A DNA stretch of 64,000 bases from Fidelibacterota bacterium (GTDB taxonomy: Bacteria > Fidelibacterota > UBA8477 > JABMPR01): positions 1 through 64,000 of the forward strand of contig JABMOS010000113.1 of NCBI GenBank assembly GCA_013203185.1. Reading direction: 5' to 3'. The notes beneath the pieces were generated by a model. It searched no databases, was not told the DNA's origin, and saw only the letters and a program-made list of their open reading frames with translations. A program made the position numbers and the translations under genes. Every line of letters begins with the position of its first letter. Positions within the stretch are counted from its first letter, which is position 1. Positions 28,911-37,548 of this stretch are shown here, piece after piece.

Positions 28911-29689
28911 AAAATAGTATTACATCCAAAAGACGTGACGTCCTGAAAACCATGGCCGGCTTTGCTGCCAGTTTATTGGTCCCAAAAGTTGTGCGAGGAG
29001 AGAAAGCTTCGGCGAAGCCTTTTGACTGGGCCGATGACTCAATCCATTATGACCCACATGATCATAAATGGGGCATGGGAGTAGATATCGACAAGTGTAT
29101 TGGCTGCGGAAGATGTGCTAATGCCTGTAAAATTGAAAATGATGTTCCCAAAGAACCATTTTTCTTTCGTACCTGGGTGGAACGTTATGAGGTTCATGAA
29201 AATGGTGAGACCACGATAGACTGTCCTAATGGTGCCGTCGATGGTTTCGAGAAGAAATCTGGGGATGATGATGTTCTCCGTAGTTTCTTCGTACCAAAAT
29301 TATGTAATCATTGTGAAAACCCACCTTGTGTCCAGGTATGCCCAGTAGGAGCGACTTATCAGTCAGCAGATGGCGTCGTATTAGTAGATGCTGATTATTG
29401 TCTGGGTTGTCGCTATTGTATCCAGGCTTGCCCCTATGGAGCTCGGTTTTTACACCCAGTAACCAGAACAGCAGAAAAGTGTACTTTCTGTTATCATCGA
29501 ATTGTTCGAGGTGAAGAACCTGCCTGTGTGGAAGCATGTCCCACAGAAGCCAGAATATTTGGGGAGCTGGACCAGAAGGCCAGTCCCTTACATCGCTTCA
29601 AACGGATGAATCACATTGGTGTACTCAAGCCTGCCCTGAACACAGAACCCAAAGTTTTCTATGCGAATCTAGATATGGAGGTTAAGTGA
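28907..29689 (+). CDS. Tat-exported 4x[4Fe-4S] ferredoxin-like subunit (PsrB/HybA type)
   Basis: Tat-like 'KRRDVLKTMAGFAASLL'; Cys clusters 'CIGCGRCANAC', 'CNHCENPPCVQVCP', 'CLGCRYCIQACP', 'CTFCYHRI...CVEACP'. Confidence 0.92.
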   Translation: MKNSITSKRRDVLKTMAGFAASLLVPKVVRGEKASAKPFDWADDSIHYDPHDHKWGMGVDIDKCIGCGRCANACKIENDVPKEPFFFRTWVERYEVHENGETTIDCPNGAVDGFEKKSGDDDVLRSFFVPKLCNHCENPPCVQVCPVGATYQSADGVVLVDADYCLGCRYCIQACPYGARFLHPVTRTAEKCTFCYHRIVRGEEPACVEACPTEARIFGELDQKASPLHRFKRMNHIGVLKPALNTEPKVFYANLDMEVK

Positions 29690-29691
29690 TC

Positions 29692-30909
29692 ATGGAAGAA
29701 ATAGTTCAACATTTAACGCCGCTTCTAGATCAAGTCACCGGCTACATTTATCCTAATGAAATAGAACTTCACTGGGGTTTATTGGTTGTGATATACCCAT
29801 ATCTAACTGGTTTGGTGGCAGGTGCTTTCATCCTGGCATCATTGGTTAAAGTCTTCAATGTTAAAGAGCTTCAGCCCACCTATCGACTGTCTCTGCTGAC
29901 AGCTCTGGCTTTTATCGTCATTGCACCACTCCCACTCCTTGCCCACTTGGGACACCCGGAAAAATCGTTTGAAATTTTCCTCACACCCAATGTGAACTCT
30001 GCCATGGCTATGTTTGGATTTGTCTATGCCTGGTATCTCATGGCGGTATTGCTCCTGGAACTCTGGTTCGACTTCCGTCAGGATCTGGTTACCATGGCCA
30101 ATGAGAGTAAGGGTTTTAAAAGATTATTCTATCGGACAATTTCGCTCTTTTCCAAAGATCTTTCCGAAAAAGCAATCGCATTTGATCACAAGGCAGTTCG
30201 CGTGATAACCATAATAGGTATTCCATCTGCCTTTTTACTCCATGGATATGTTGGTTTCCTGTTTGGTTCTATCAAGGCCAATCCCTGGTGGTCCAGTGTG
30301 CTGATTCCCATTGTATTTTTGTTCTCCGCCATTGTATCTGGAGTGGCTTTGGTCATTTTGCTCTACATGGTAATTACTCCGCTCCGAAATAAAGTCGTAG
30401 ACATGTTATGTCTGGACAAGTTGGCGAGCTATTTATTCTATATCATGATCGTTGATTTCTCCCTGGAAATATTGGATTTCATTCATCGGGTCTATGAGTC
30501 TGAAGAATCCATATCAATTTTGGCGTCATTGGTGCAAAATAAGCTCTTCTCTAGTCTGGTAATCATGCAGGTGCTGATGGGAATGATTTTACCCCTCTTC
30601 ACAATTGCCGCAGTCAAAACATTCAAAGTGCCAGCTGATCTAAGAAAATTGCTGTATTTCATTTCGGCTATACTGGTTCAAGTGGGAATTTTTTCAACTC
30701 GCTGGAATGTGGTCATTGGGGGACAGCTCTTCTCAAAGAGTTTCATGGGTCTCACCACTTACAAAATGACATTCTTTGGTCTGGAAGGGCTCCTGGTTTC
30801 CATTGGACTCTTGATCATGCCCTTCATCATTTTGTGGATACTCATAAAAATACTGGATCCATGGCGATCAGAAGATGCAGCCTTATCCACCCCTACCACT
30901 GGCCAATGA
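29692..30909 (+). CDS. NrfD/PsrC-family quinone-interacting membrane subunit
   Basis: 'ELHWGLLVVIYPYLTGLVAGAFILASL', 'HLGHPEKSFEIFL', multiple TM helices; follows the FeS subunit. Confidence 0.88.
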   Translation: MEEIVQHLTPLLDQVTGYIYPNEIELHWGLLVVIYPYLTGLVAGAFILASLVKVFNVKELQPTYRLSLLTALAFIVIAPLPLLAHLGHPEKSFEIFLTPNVNSAMAMFGFVYAWYLMAVLLLELWFDFRQDLVTMANESKGFKRLFYRTISLFSKDLSEKAIAFDHKAVRVITIIGIPSAFLLHGYVGFLFGSIKANPWWSSVLIPIVFLFSAIVSGVALVILLYMVITPLRNKVVDMLCLDKLASYLFYIMIVDFSLEILDFIHRVYESEESISILASLVQNKLFSSLVIMQVLMGMILPLFTIAAVKTFKVPADLRKLLYFISAILVQVGIFSTRWNVVIGGQLFSKSFMGLTTYKMTFFGLEGLLVSIGLLIMPFIILWILIKILDPWRSEDAALSTPTTGQ

Positions 30910-30941
30910 TCTATGAGCACTAATAAACTAGGAAGAACTAT

Positions 30942-31382
30942 ATGAAATACGGTAGAAGAGAATTCATAAACACATTGTTGGGCGCTGGTGGTATTGGTGG
31001 ATTGGCATCCATTCTTTATCCAGTATTTCAGTTCTTGGTACCACCTGAAGTGACTGAACCACAGGTAAGTTCCCTAAAAGTGGGCGCTGTGGGAGACTTC
31101 CCCGTAAATAGTTCGAAAATTGTGAGATTCGGCAGGGTCCCTGTGATTCTAATACGTTCTGATAGAGACACATTCAAAGCGTTGGCAGCGACTTGTACAC
31201 ATCTCGATTGTATCGTCCAGTATAATCAGGCCAGGAAACAGATAATTTGTGCCTGCCATAATGGTGTTTACGATCTTTCTGGAAAAAATATTTCTGGCCC
31301 ACCCCCCAAGCCGCTAGCTGTCTATTCTGTTTCAATAGTGGATGATCAGGTAATGATTACTCAGGAAAAGGATTTGGCATGA
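30942..31382 (+). CDS. Rieske [2Fe-2S] protein
   Basis: 'CTHLDC...CACHNGVYDLSGKNISGPPPKPL' Rieske ligand motifs; N-terminal TM/Tat-like anchor. Confidence 0.94.
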   Translation: MKYGRREFINTLLGAGGIGGLASILYPVFQFLVPPEVTEPQVSSLKVGAVGDFPVNSSKIVRFGRVPVILIRSDRDTFKALAATCTHLDCIVQYNQARKQIICACHNGVYDLSGKNISGPPPKPLAVYSVSIVDDQVMITQEKDLA

Positions 31383-32458
31383 AACCGACTTTGAAACAAA
31401 GTATGTTTCGCTGGCTGGATGACCGGCTAGACATACAACCATTGGTTGATATGATGGATCATAAGAAGGTACCCATCCACTCCCATACCGTGTGGTATTA
31501 CATGGGTGGTGTAACCCTCTTCCTCTTTATGGTGCAGGTCTTTACAGGCATTTTACTATTGATGTATTATCGACCTGGTGAAGAAAGCGCCTTTGAGAGT
31601 ATGCAATTTATTCTTACTGAAGTCAAATTTGGGTGGCTCTTTAGAAATGTCCACGCCTGGTCAGCGAATCTCATGGTGCTGTTTGCCTTCATCCATATGT
31701 TCAGTGTGGTATTCACGAGAGCTTTCACAACACCGAGGGAACTCACCTGGGTCTCAGGGTTTATTTTGTTGTTACTTGCCATGTTTTTTGGTTTCAGTGG
31801 ATACTTGTTGCCCTGGAATGAATTGGCATTCTTTGCTACCAAGGTTGGGACAGATATTGTGGGAGCCGTTCCCCTTGTTGGTGAGCAATTAAAAGTGATT
31901 ATTCGCGGAGGAGAAGATGTAACTGGAGCCACATTATCGAGATTCTTTGGTCTCCATGTGGCCATTCTTCCAGCTATAACATTTTTGATACTCAGCTTTC
32001 ATTTGCTCTTGGTTCAGAGACAGGGGATAAGTGAGCCACGACACTTCAAAGCCTTGGCAGAAGAAAAAAAGCGCTATATGTCGTTTTTCCCGGATTTTGT
32101 CCTTAGAGATGCCCTCCTCTGGTTAATTATCAATATTATCGTTCTATCTCTGGCTGTTTTCTACCCCTGGGAATTGGGATTGAAAGCCGATGCCCTGGCC
32201 TCAGCGCCCATGGGTATAAAACCTGAGTGGTATTTCATGTTCATGTTCCAGACGCTAAAGGTGATTCCTCCACATGTCTGGTTTATTGAGGGTGAGACCT
32301 TTGGAATTTTGCTCTTTGGAGGTGCCGCCCTGTTATGGATGGCTGTCCCATTCGCCCGTTTTAGAGGGAAGCAAATCGTTGATTCAAAATGGATTACGAT
32401 ACTTGGTATATTTACTATTACCTACATGGTGGTCTTGACGATCACCGGATATTTATAA
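31379..32458 (+). CDS. cytochrome b (fused b6 + subunit IV-like)
   Basis: His pairs 'VHAWSANLMVLFAFIH' and 'LHVAILPAITFLILSFH'; 'PRELTWVSG', 'GYLLPWNELAFFATKV', C-terminal 'KPEWYFMFMFQTLK' (PEWY); ATGA overlap with Rieske gene. Confidence 0.95.
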   Translation: MKPTLKQSMFRWLDDRLDIQPLVDMMDHKKVPIHSHTVWYYMGGVTLFLFMVQVFTGILLLMYYRPGEESAFESMQFILTEVKFGWLFRNVHAWSANLMVLFAFIHMFSVVFTRAFTTPRELTWVSGFILLLLAMFFGFSGYLLPWNELAFFATKVGTDIVGAVPLVGEQLKVIIRGGEDVTGATLSRFFGLHVAILPAITFLILSFHLLLVQRQGISEPRHFKALAEEKKRYMSFFPDFVLRDALLWLIINIIVLSLAVFYPWELGLKADALASAPMGIKPEWYFMFMFQTLKVIPPHVWFIEGETFGILLFGGAALLWMAVPFARFRGKQIVDSKWITILGIFTITYMVVLTITGYL

Positions 32459-32469
32459 GCGAGCATGAT

Positions 32470-33732
32470 ATGAAGCGAACACGAATAATTAAGCAATATC
32501 TTCTGATTTTCGCCGGAATTACCCTGTTGGGTACAGCTAACCTTTTGGCCGAATCAAAAGTAAATACCTGCCTGGATTGTCATGTGGAGAATGATATCAT
32601 GCCCGGGGATTTCCTCGAGGAAGATGTCCACCAGCATTCGGAAATTTCATGTGCCGGTTGCCATGGCGGTGACCCAGAGGCAGAAGATATGGACGAATCC
32701 ATGTCAGCAGATGCTGGATACATCGGGATCCCATCGCGACAAGAAATGCCAGCTTTTTGTGGGAAATGTCATAGCAAAATTGAATATATGCGGGTTTTCC
32801 AGCCTCGTATTCCAACGGATCAGGTAGATCAGTATTATACGAGTACCCACGGTAAAAAGCTGCTCAGCGGTGATAAAAAGGTCGCCATGTGCAGCAGCTG
32901 TCACACCTCTCATGGCATCTTGCCAGCTAAAGACACACGGTCCAGCGTTCATCCATTCAATATCCCGCAAACATGTAATCAGTGTCACGGAGATGCCGAT
33001 CTCATGGCGTCCACTTCCCATGGAACCAGTCAGTATGAAGATTATGCTGGAAGCGTTCATGGTAAGGCCCTTATTGAGCGAAGTGATACTGGGTCACCAG
33101 CATGCAATGATTGCCATGGAAATCATGGAGCAGCTCCTCCAGGTGCAGAATCCATTAGCCATATCTGTGGATCCTGTCACCTGAATAACATGGAATTTTT
33201 TAAAACTTCCGTTATGGGGCAGTTATCAGAATCGGCTGATTATCATAGTTGTGAGCAATGTCATGGGAATCATTCAATTTCTGAACCGTCTGATGAATTA
33301 TTGAATGTCAATGAGTCATCCCTCTGTCTGGAGTGTCATAGCGATGGTGATGAGGGATATGTAGCCGCTGAAGCCATGTATACTCAAATTAGACAGACAG
33401 ATAGTCTCTATCAGGCCGCGATTATCCGCTTGAAAGATATTCAGATCAAAGGGATGAATGATGTGGATATTCAATATGTTCTTAAAGATGCAAAGCAAAA
33501 CCTGATACAGCTAAGAACCATGGTCCATACCTTCGATCCAGTACAGGTCAAAGAAAAGGCTGCTGAAGGAAAAGAATTATCAGCTGAGGCAATCTCATTA
33601 GCTGGTCTGGAAATCAGTGAATTTAATCAACGTCGTATGGGCTTTGGCATATCTACTCTTGCTTTTGTCCTCCTCGCTTTTGCTGTTTTCCTGAAGATTA
33701 GGCAGATTGATAGTAACAAAAAGTCAGACTAA
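32470..33732 (+). CDS. 9-heme c-type cytochrome with C-terminal TM
   Basis: ATG 32470 with signal peptide; nine CXXCH (CLDCH, CAGCH, CGKCH, CSSCH, CNQCH, CNDCH, CGSCH, CEQCH, CLECH); terminal TM 'LAFVLLAFAVFLKI'. Confidence 0.88.
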   Translation: MKRTRIIKQYLLIFAGITLLGTANLLAESKVNTCLDCHVENDIMPGDFLEEDVHQHSEISCAGCHGGDPEAEDMDESMSADAGYIGIPSRQEMPAFCGKCHSKIEYMRVFQPRIPTDQVDQYYTSTHGKKLLSGDKKVAMCSSCHTSHGILPAKDTRSSVHPFNIPQTCNQCHGDADLMASTSHGTSQYEDYAGSVHGKALIERSDTGSPACNDCHGNHGAAPPGAESISHICGSCHLNNMEFFKTSVMGQLSESADYHSCEQCHGNHSISEPSDELLNVNESSLCLECHSDGDEGYVAAEAMYTQIRQTDSLYQAAIIRLKDIQIKGMNDVDIQYVLKDAKQNLIQLRTMVHTFDPVQVKEKAAEGKELSAEAISLAGLEISEFNQRRMGFGISTLAFVLLAFAVFLKIRQIDSNKKSD

Positions 33733-33766
33733 ATAGAGACATCAAACAAGCGTGAAAGGAGATCCA

Positions 33767-34330
33767 ATGCGACTCATTCCAAGCATAGTATTTTTACTGA
33801 TGGGAAGTCTCATTTTTGCCCAGGATGCCGGACCAGAATTTGTCGGCAATAAAAAATGTAAAATGTGTCATAATAAAACCGAGAAGGGTGCCCAATATAC
33901 CAAATGGGAAACAACAGGACACGCCAACACCTTCGATATATTGCTTACCGACGAGGCCAAGGCAATAGCAAAAAAGAGGGGATTGAAAACCACACCAGAT
34001 CTTGCTGGAGAATGTCTGCAGTGTCATGTGACTGGTTGGGGAACGCCTACGGGTTATCAACTCGAAGTGGATGAAACGGACAAAAGGGCGGTTTCCCAAA
34101 ACAATGCTCTGAAGTCGGTGGGCTGTGAGGCCTGTCATGGTGCCGGTAGTTTATATAAGGGTAAAAAGGATATGCTCGCCATTGAAGCGGGCACACTTGA
34201 TGGTGCTACTCTTGGGTTGGTGAAACCCACAGAACAAACCTGTCTCGGTTGTCATAACGATAAATCACCGACATTTAAACCATTTGATTTTAAGGAACGC
34301 TCTGCTAAAATTGCGCATAGGTATCCTTAA
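33767..34330 (+). CDS. tetraheme c-type cytochrome (c554-like)
   Basis: ATG 33767 after AAAGGAG; signal peptide; four CXXCH (CKMCH, CLQCH, CEACH, CLGCH). Confidence 0.85.
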   Translation: MRLIPSIVFLLMGSLIFAQDAGPEFVGNKKCKMCHNKTEKGAQYTKWETTGHANTFDILLTDEAKAIAKKRGLKTTPDLAGECLQCHVTGWGTPTGYQLEVDETDKRAVSQNNALKSVGCEACHGAGSLYKGKKDMLAIEAGTLDGATLGLVKPTEQTCLGCHNDKSPTFKPFDFKERSAKIAHRYP

Positions 34331-34352
34331 TTTTAAAATTGGAAGACTTGCC

Positions 34353-35360
34353 ATGGTAAAATCACTTATAGTTGCTTGTATTTTGGGAGTTGGCTTGTTT
34401 CTTCCTGGAGAGATTCTTTATGGTGCGGATGGGGATACCTTCCCAGAAATTCCTGAAAATATTTCTCTAGAATCGCTGAAGAATATCTTTCAGCAGGTGA
34501 ATTTCCCCCATCGCGATCATGCCCATATGTCAGCCATGGGGGAGGGTTGTGTTACCTGCCATCATTATGCAGATGATGATATTTATGACCCTTGTGCAGA
34601 TTGCCATACCAATGACCCCGATGATCTGAACAATGGTATTCCCTCTTTGAACGCTGCGTTTCATCGCAAGTGTTTGAATTGCCATCGCGGATGGAGTGTA
34701 TCAAATGTTTGTGGTACCTGCCATGTGAAACAAGGTGAAGAGCAAACGGTTGGATCACCCATAATTGCCGCAGCAAAGGATCGGATTAAGTATCCAATAA
34801 TTGTGAATTATGTAACCCCCAAGGCAGATGGCCAGAGGGTAAGTTTCCGACATGCTCAGCATGTCGAGATGTTTCGCTTCAAATGCGCAACCTGCCATAC
34901 CAATGAAAACTGTGCAACCTGCCATGGTGCGCAACAAGTACCAGAGATTCTGTCAGGGAGCTCTGAAATTCATCATTTCCCGTGCAGTAAATGCCACGAT
35001 GTGAATGCCATTCCAGGCTGCGAAAAATGTCATCGAGCACAGGCTTCAGAGGGGTTTACCCACTCACTCACTAGTTTCCCGTTGAAAGCCTTCCATGCTG
35101 AACGCAATTGTACGGATTGTCATGATGCAAATACATCAGTAAAAAAACTCAATAAGACTTGTACAAATTGCCATGAAAATTTTGAACTTGGCAGTTTTGA
35201 TCATGCAGCAACAGGGTTGATTCTGGAATTAGGGCATGAGGAGTTCGAGTGTTACGAATGTCACCTGAATGAAGATTTTAGCAAGCCACCATCCTGTTAT
35301 GATTGCCATGAAGATGACATGAAATTCCCTGAGGATTTACCAGGAACTAGATTGGACTAG
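34353..35360 (+). CDS. 12-heme exported c-type cytochrome
   Basis: ATG 34353 with signal peptide MVKSLIVACILGVGLFLPG; twelve CXXCH motifs counted. Confidence 0.87.
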   Translation: MVKSLIVACILGVGLFLPGEILYGADGDTFPEIPENISLESLKNIFQQVNFPHRDHAHMSAMGEGCVTCHHYADDDIYDPCADCHTNDPDDLNNGIPSLNAAFHRKCLNCHRGWSVSNVCGTCHVKQGEEQTVGSPIIAAAKDRIKYPIIVNYVTPKADGQRVSFRHAQHVEMFRFKCATCHTNENCATCHGAQQVPEILSGSSEIHHFPCSKCHDVNAIPGCEKCHRAQASEGFTHSLTSFPLKAFHAERNCTDCHDANTSVKKLNKTCTNCHENFELGSFDHAATGLILELGHEEFECYECHLNEDFSKPPSCYDCHEDDMKFPEDLPGTRLD

Positions 35361-35394
35361 TAGAAATTAATCATATTCTCACCAGTCATTAATG

Positions 35395-35428
35395 AAGAAG
35401 GTCGGTATCACACCGACCTTCTTTTTTT
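35395..35428 (+). terminator. intrinsic terminator of multiheme operon (convergent site)
   Basis: AAGAAGGTCGGT-ATCAC-ACCGACCTTCTT + T-tract, 12-bp stem. Confidence 0.93.
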
Positions 35429-36212
35429 ACAAATTATGACAGGCGTAACAGAGATTTTCTTTGGGGAGTCTCAAAAAGTGCTGGTTCTCCTCGCTGCCTT
35501 CATAGACAACAGCATCAATCCCAAGCGAGCCATGAATGTAGTGGCAGGTGTGGCATTGAATTTCATTAGACGGGGATAAAGGGAGCTTAATATTGTATTG
35601 CTTCTGAGTCTTCTCGTATTGCTTAAATGTTGCCTTTTTTGACGTGGTGATATTCTTTCCATAGTGGTTTTGCTCATGGGTATGAAGGGCATGACACTTG
35701 TTGCATGTTGATTTCATGTCAGCGTGCATCTCTGCAGCAATCAATGGGTGATCCGTAGCTGTTGGTTGGCGAGCATGACAGTGGAGACAAACGGTACTGT
35801 TTACACTGCCGTCCTCTCTCAGTTGCTGGTGAGGATTTATTTTAATATAGTTTTCTTTTGAATGACAATTATAGCAAAACTCCAATTCCCTGCGGTAGGG
35901 TCCTCCTCTTAAAAAGGCACGATTTGATCGGGTTTGCTTTTTACTGCTGGCATGGCAGGTAAAACATGTCATCTCTGAATTAATTGAAAGTGGAAAATTC
36001 TTAGGCACCGCCATCTGAGGACTCTTGGGATCTAGGTTGAACATGGGGTGGATTAAGGCATTGATAGCCTCGGTAGAGTGACATTCAACACAGTCCCAAT
36101 CTTCACTGAGACCAGCAGCATGCGGGTTGGATTTGTCAGGATAAGTGGTCTTCAATTGCGCAGTAGTAGATGATAAACTGATTAGAAATATTAGCATTAA
36201 ATGGAAGACCAT
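35427..36212 (-). CDS. 7-heme exported c-type cytochrome
   Basis: Seven CXXCH (CVECH, CFTCH, CYNCH, CLHCH, CNKCH, CHTCH, CYACH); internal Met (36212) gives signal peptide MVFHLMLIFLISLSSTTAQ; ORF track start is 36245. Confidence 0.85.
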   Translation of the reverse strand: MVFHLMLIFLISLSSTTAQLKTTYPDKSNPHAAGLSEDWDCVECHSTEAINALIHPMFNLDPKSPQMAVPKNFPLSINSEMTCFTCHASSKKQTRSNRAFLRGGPYRRELEFCYNCHSKENYIKINPHQQLREDGSVNSTVCLHCHARQPTATDHPLIAAEMHADMKSTCNKCHALHTHEQNHYGKNITTSKKATFKQYEKTQKQYNIKLPLSPSNEIQCHTCHYIHGSLGIDAVVYEGSEENQHFLRLPKENLCYACHNL

Positions 36213-36370
36213 ATGTATACGCAAAGTCAATCTCCTGTCTGGCACGTTTTACCACAATTGTTAATGCTGCGAAGGTTCCAACGAGGAAATATACATTGGC
36301 ACCACAGTTTTACAACGTGGATTATATATCTGAAGCCATTGAGTTTACTTGTGGGGTCGTAAGCAGCTGT

Positions 36371-36615
36371 GGCTTCGAGGGCCTCAGCCACCGATACCGT
36401 TTCTGGACATTGATCTTTCATCCATATTCGTCACACTGAGGCTCTCGAAGTGCTATGACCTACTACACCTTTGGCTTCGAGGACCTCAGCCGCCGGTGTT
36501 ATCCCGGACATTGAGGCTCCCTGTGGGGGCGTAACTCGCAGAGTGAAGACCCATCGAAATGTCTATTCCTTAACCCCTCAACACCCTTGACATCGACCAG
36601 CTCAGCCATCGGGGA
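36371..36615. repeat. dispersed repeat, copy B, with internal ~101-bp tandem duplication
   Basis: GGCTTCGAGGnCCTCAGCCnCCG...GGACATTGA at 36371-36413 and again at 36473-36514; 'TTCGTCACACTGAGGCTC', 'TTGAGGCTCCCTGTGGGG' shared with copy A. Confidence 0.75.
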
Positions 36616-36633
36616 AGCTGTAAATAACAGGGC

Positions 36634-36668
36634 AAAAAAAAGCAGCTGGTCGAAACCAGCTGCTTTTT
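36634..36668 (-). terminator. intrinsic terminator of the sulfur-relay operon
   Basis: AAAAAGCAGCTGGT-CGAA-ACCAGCTGCTTTTT, 14-bp stem; minus-strand T-tract 36634-36641. Confidence 0.92.
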
Positions 36669-36689
36669 GATAAATCATGTATATTAATT

Positions 36690-37208
36690 CTAGGTGAAAA
36701 TGATGGATGCTCCTGCCGAGCGTTCATAAAACTCACCCACGGTCAACACAGAGGAAACCTGATCACACAGATCATCCTTTGTCAGTTTGAACATATCCAT
36801 GGCCAGCTTGCAGGCGAAGACTTCACCACCTGCGTCCGTGAACATTTCCAGGAACTCAGGAATGGTGGGAATATCGAGATTCTCCATCTCATTCTTCATC
36901 ATCCAGGTGGCAAAGTTGGAGACACCTGGGATAGCTCCAAGAAGTGTAGGGAAGGGCATGGTGATGGGCATTTTTAGCATAGGCATGGCCATATTCATGG
37001 CAGGATTACCCACAGTTGCCACCTTCAATGAATTCTGGGTTTTCTTGATTAGAGCACCCAGGCCGAAGAAGGTGAAAAATATGGAGGCTTCCATGCCTTC
37101 CATACGGGCACCATTTCCCATAACAAGCGCAGGATAAACGTCTACCAGAGAACCCTTGGAGACAATTAAGGAAACTTTTTTGATTGGTTCAGGTTGTTCA
37201 CTCATCAT
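36690..37208 (-). CDS. DsrE/DsrE2-family sulfur-relay protein
   Basis: 'KVSLIVSKGSLVDVYPALVMGNGARMEGMEASIFFTFFGL' and 'GGEVFACKLAMDMFKL' DsrE2-type Cys motif. Confidence 0.85.
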   Translation of the reverse strand: MMSEQPEPIKKVSLIVSKGSLVDVYPALVMGNGARMEGMEASIFFTFFGLGALIKKTQNSLKVATVGNPAMNMAMPMLKMPITMPFPTLLGAIPGVSNFATWMMKNEMENLDIPTIPEFLEMFTDAGGEVFACKLAMDMFKLTKDDLCDQVSSVLTVGEFYERSAGASIIFT

Positions 37209-37217
37209 GATTCTCCT

Positions 37218-37535
37218 TTAGATACAGCCCTGGGGTTTTCCCAAACCTGCGATTTTTGCAGCCTTTTTCGCTGGACCACCAGGGAAAAGGGCATAGAGTT
37301 CCTTGGTAGGAACAATGTTCAGTTTATTCATTTTGCGAATTGAAGGCGCTGTGCCATTTTCTTCAAATTCTTTACGCATAAAGTTGAGGACTTCCACATG
37401 ACGATCTGTCAAGGGGTCAATCCCTTCTTCTTTGGCAATAGCTGCAGCCAGATCAAGGTTCCAGATCTTGTGGTCGGTTAGGAATCCTTCTGCATCGACT
37501 TCAACAGATATTCCAGCAAGTTCTTTTGTAGTCAT
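37218..37535 (-). CDS. TusE/DsrC-family protein
   Basis: 'VEVDAEGFLTDHKIWNLDLAAAIAKEEGI', 'LTDRHVEVLNFMRKEFEENGTAPSIRKM', C-terminal 'GLGKPQGCI' penultimate Cys. Confidence 0.92.
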   Translation of the reverse strand: MTTKELAGISVEVDAEGFLTDHKIWNLDLAAAIAKEEGIDPLTDRHVEVLNFMRKEFEENGTAPSIRKMNKLNIVPTKELYALFPGGPAKKAAKIAGLGKPQGCI

Positions 37536-37548
37536 TTTATTATCTCCT

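Noticed and set aside
28555-28953. 132-aa minus-strand ORF opposite the 8-heme cytochrome
   Set aside because: Shadow of CXXCH-rich coding sequence.
36349-36534. 61-aa ORF with repeated 'LWLRGPQPP'
   Set aside because: The repeated peptide simply reflects the ~101-bp tandem DNA repeat in copy B.
36787-37137. 116-aa plus-strand ORF antisense to DsrE gene
   Set aside because: Fully opposite DsrE, low-complexity composition, no RBS-supported start.
37218-37535. Dissimilatory sulfite reductase (Dsr) system
   Set aside because: No dsrAB in the window and the second DsrC cysteine is absent; TusE/DsrC-like sulfur carrier is the safer call.
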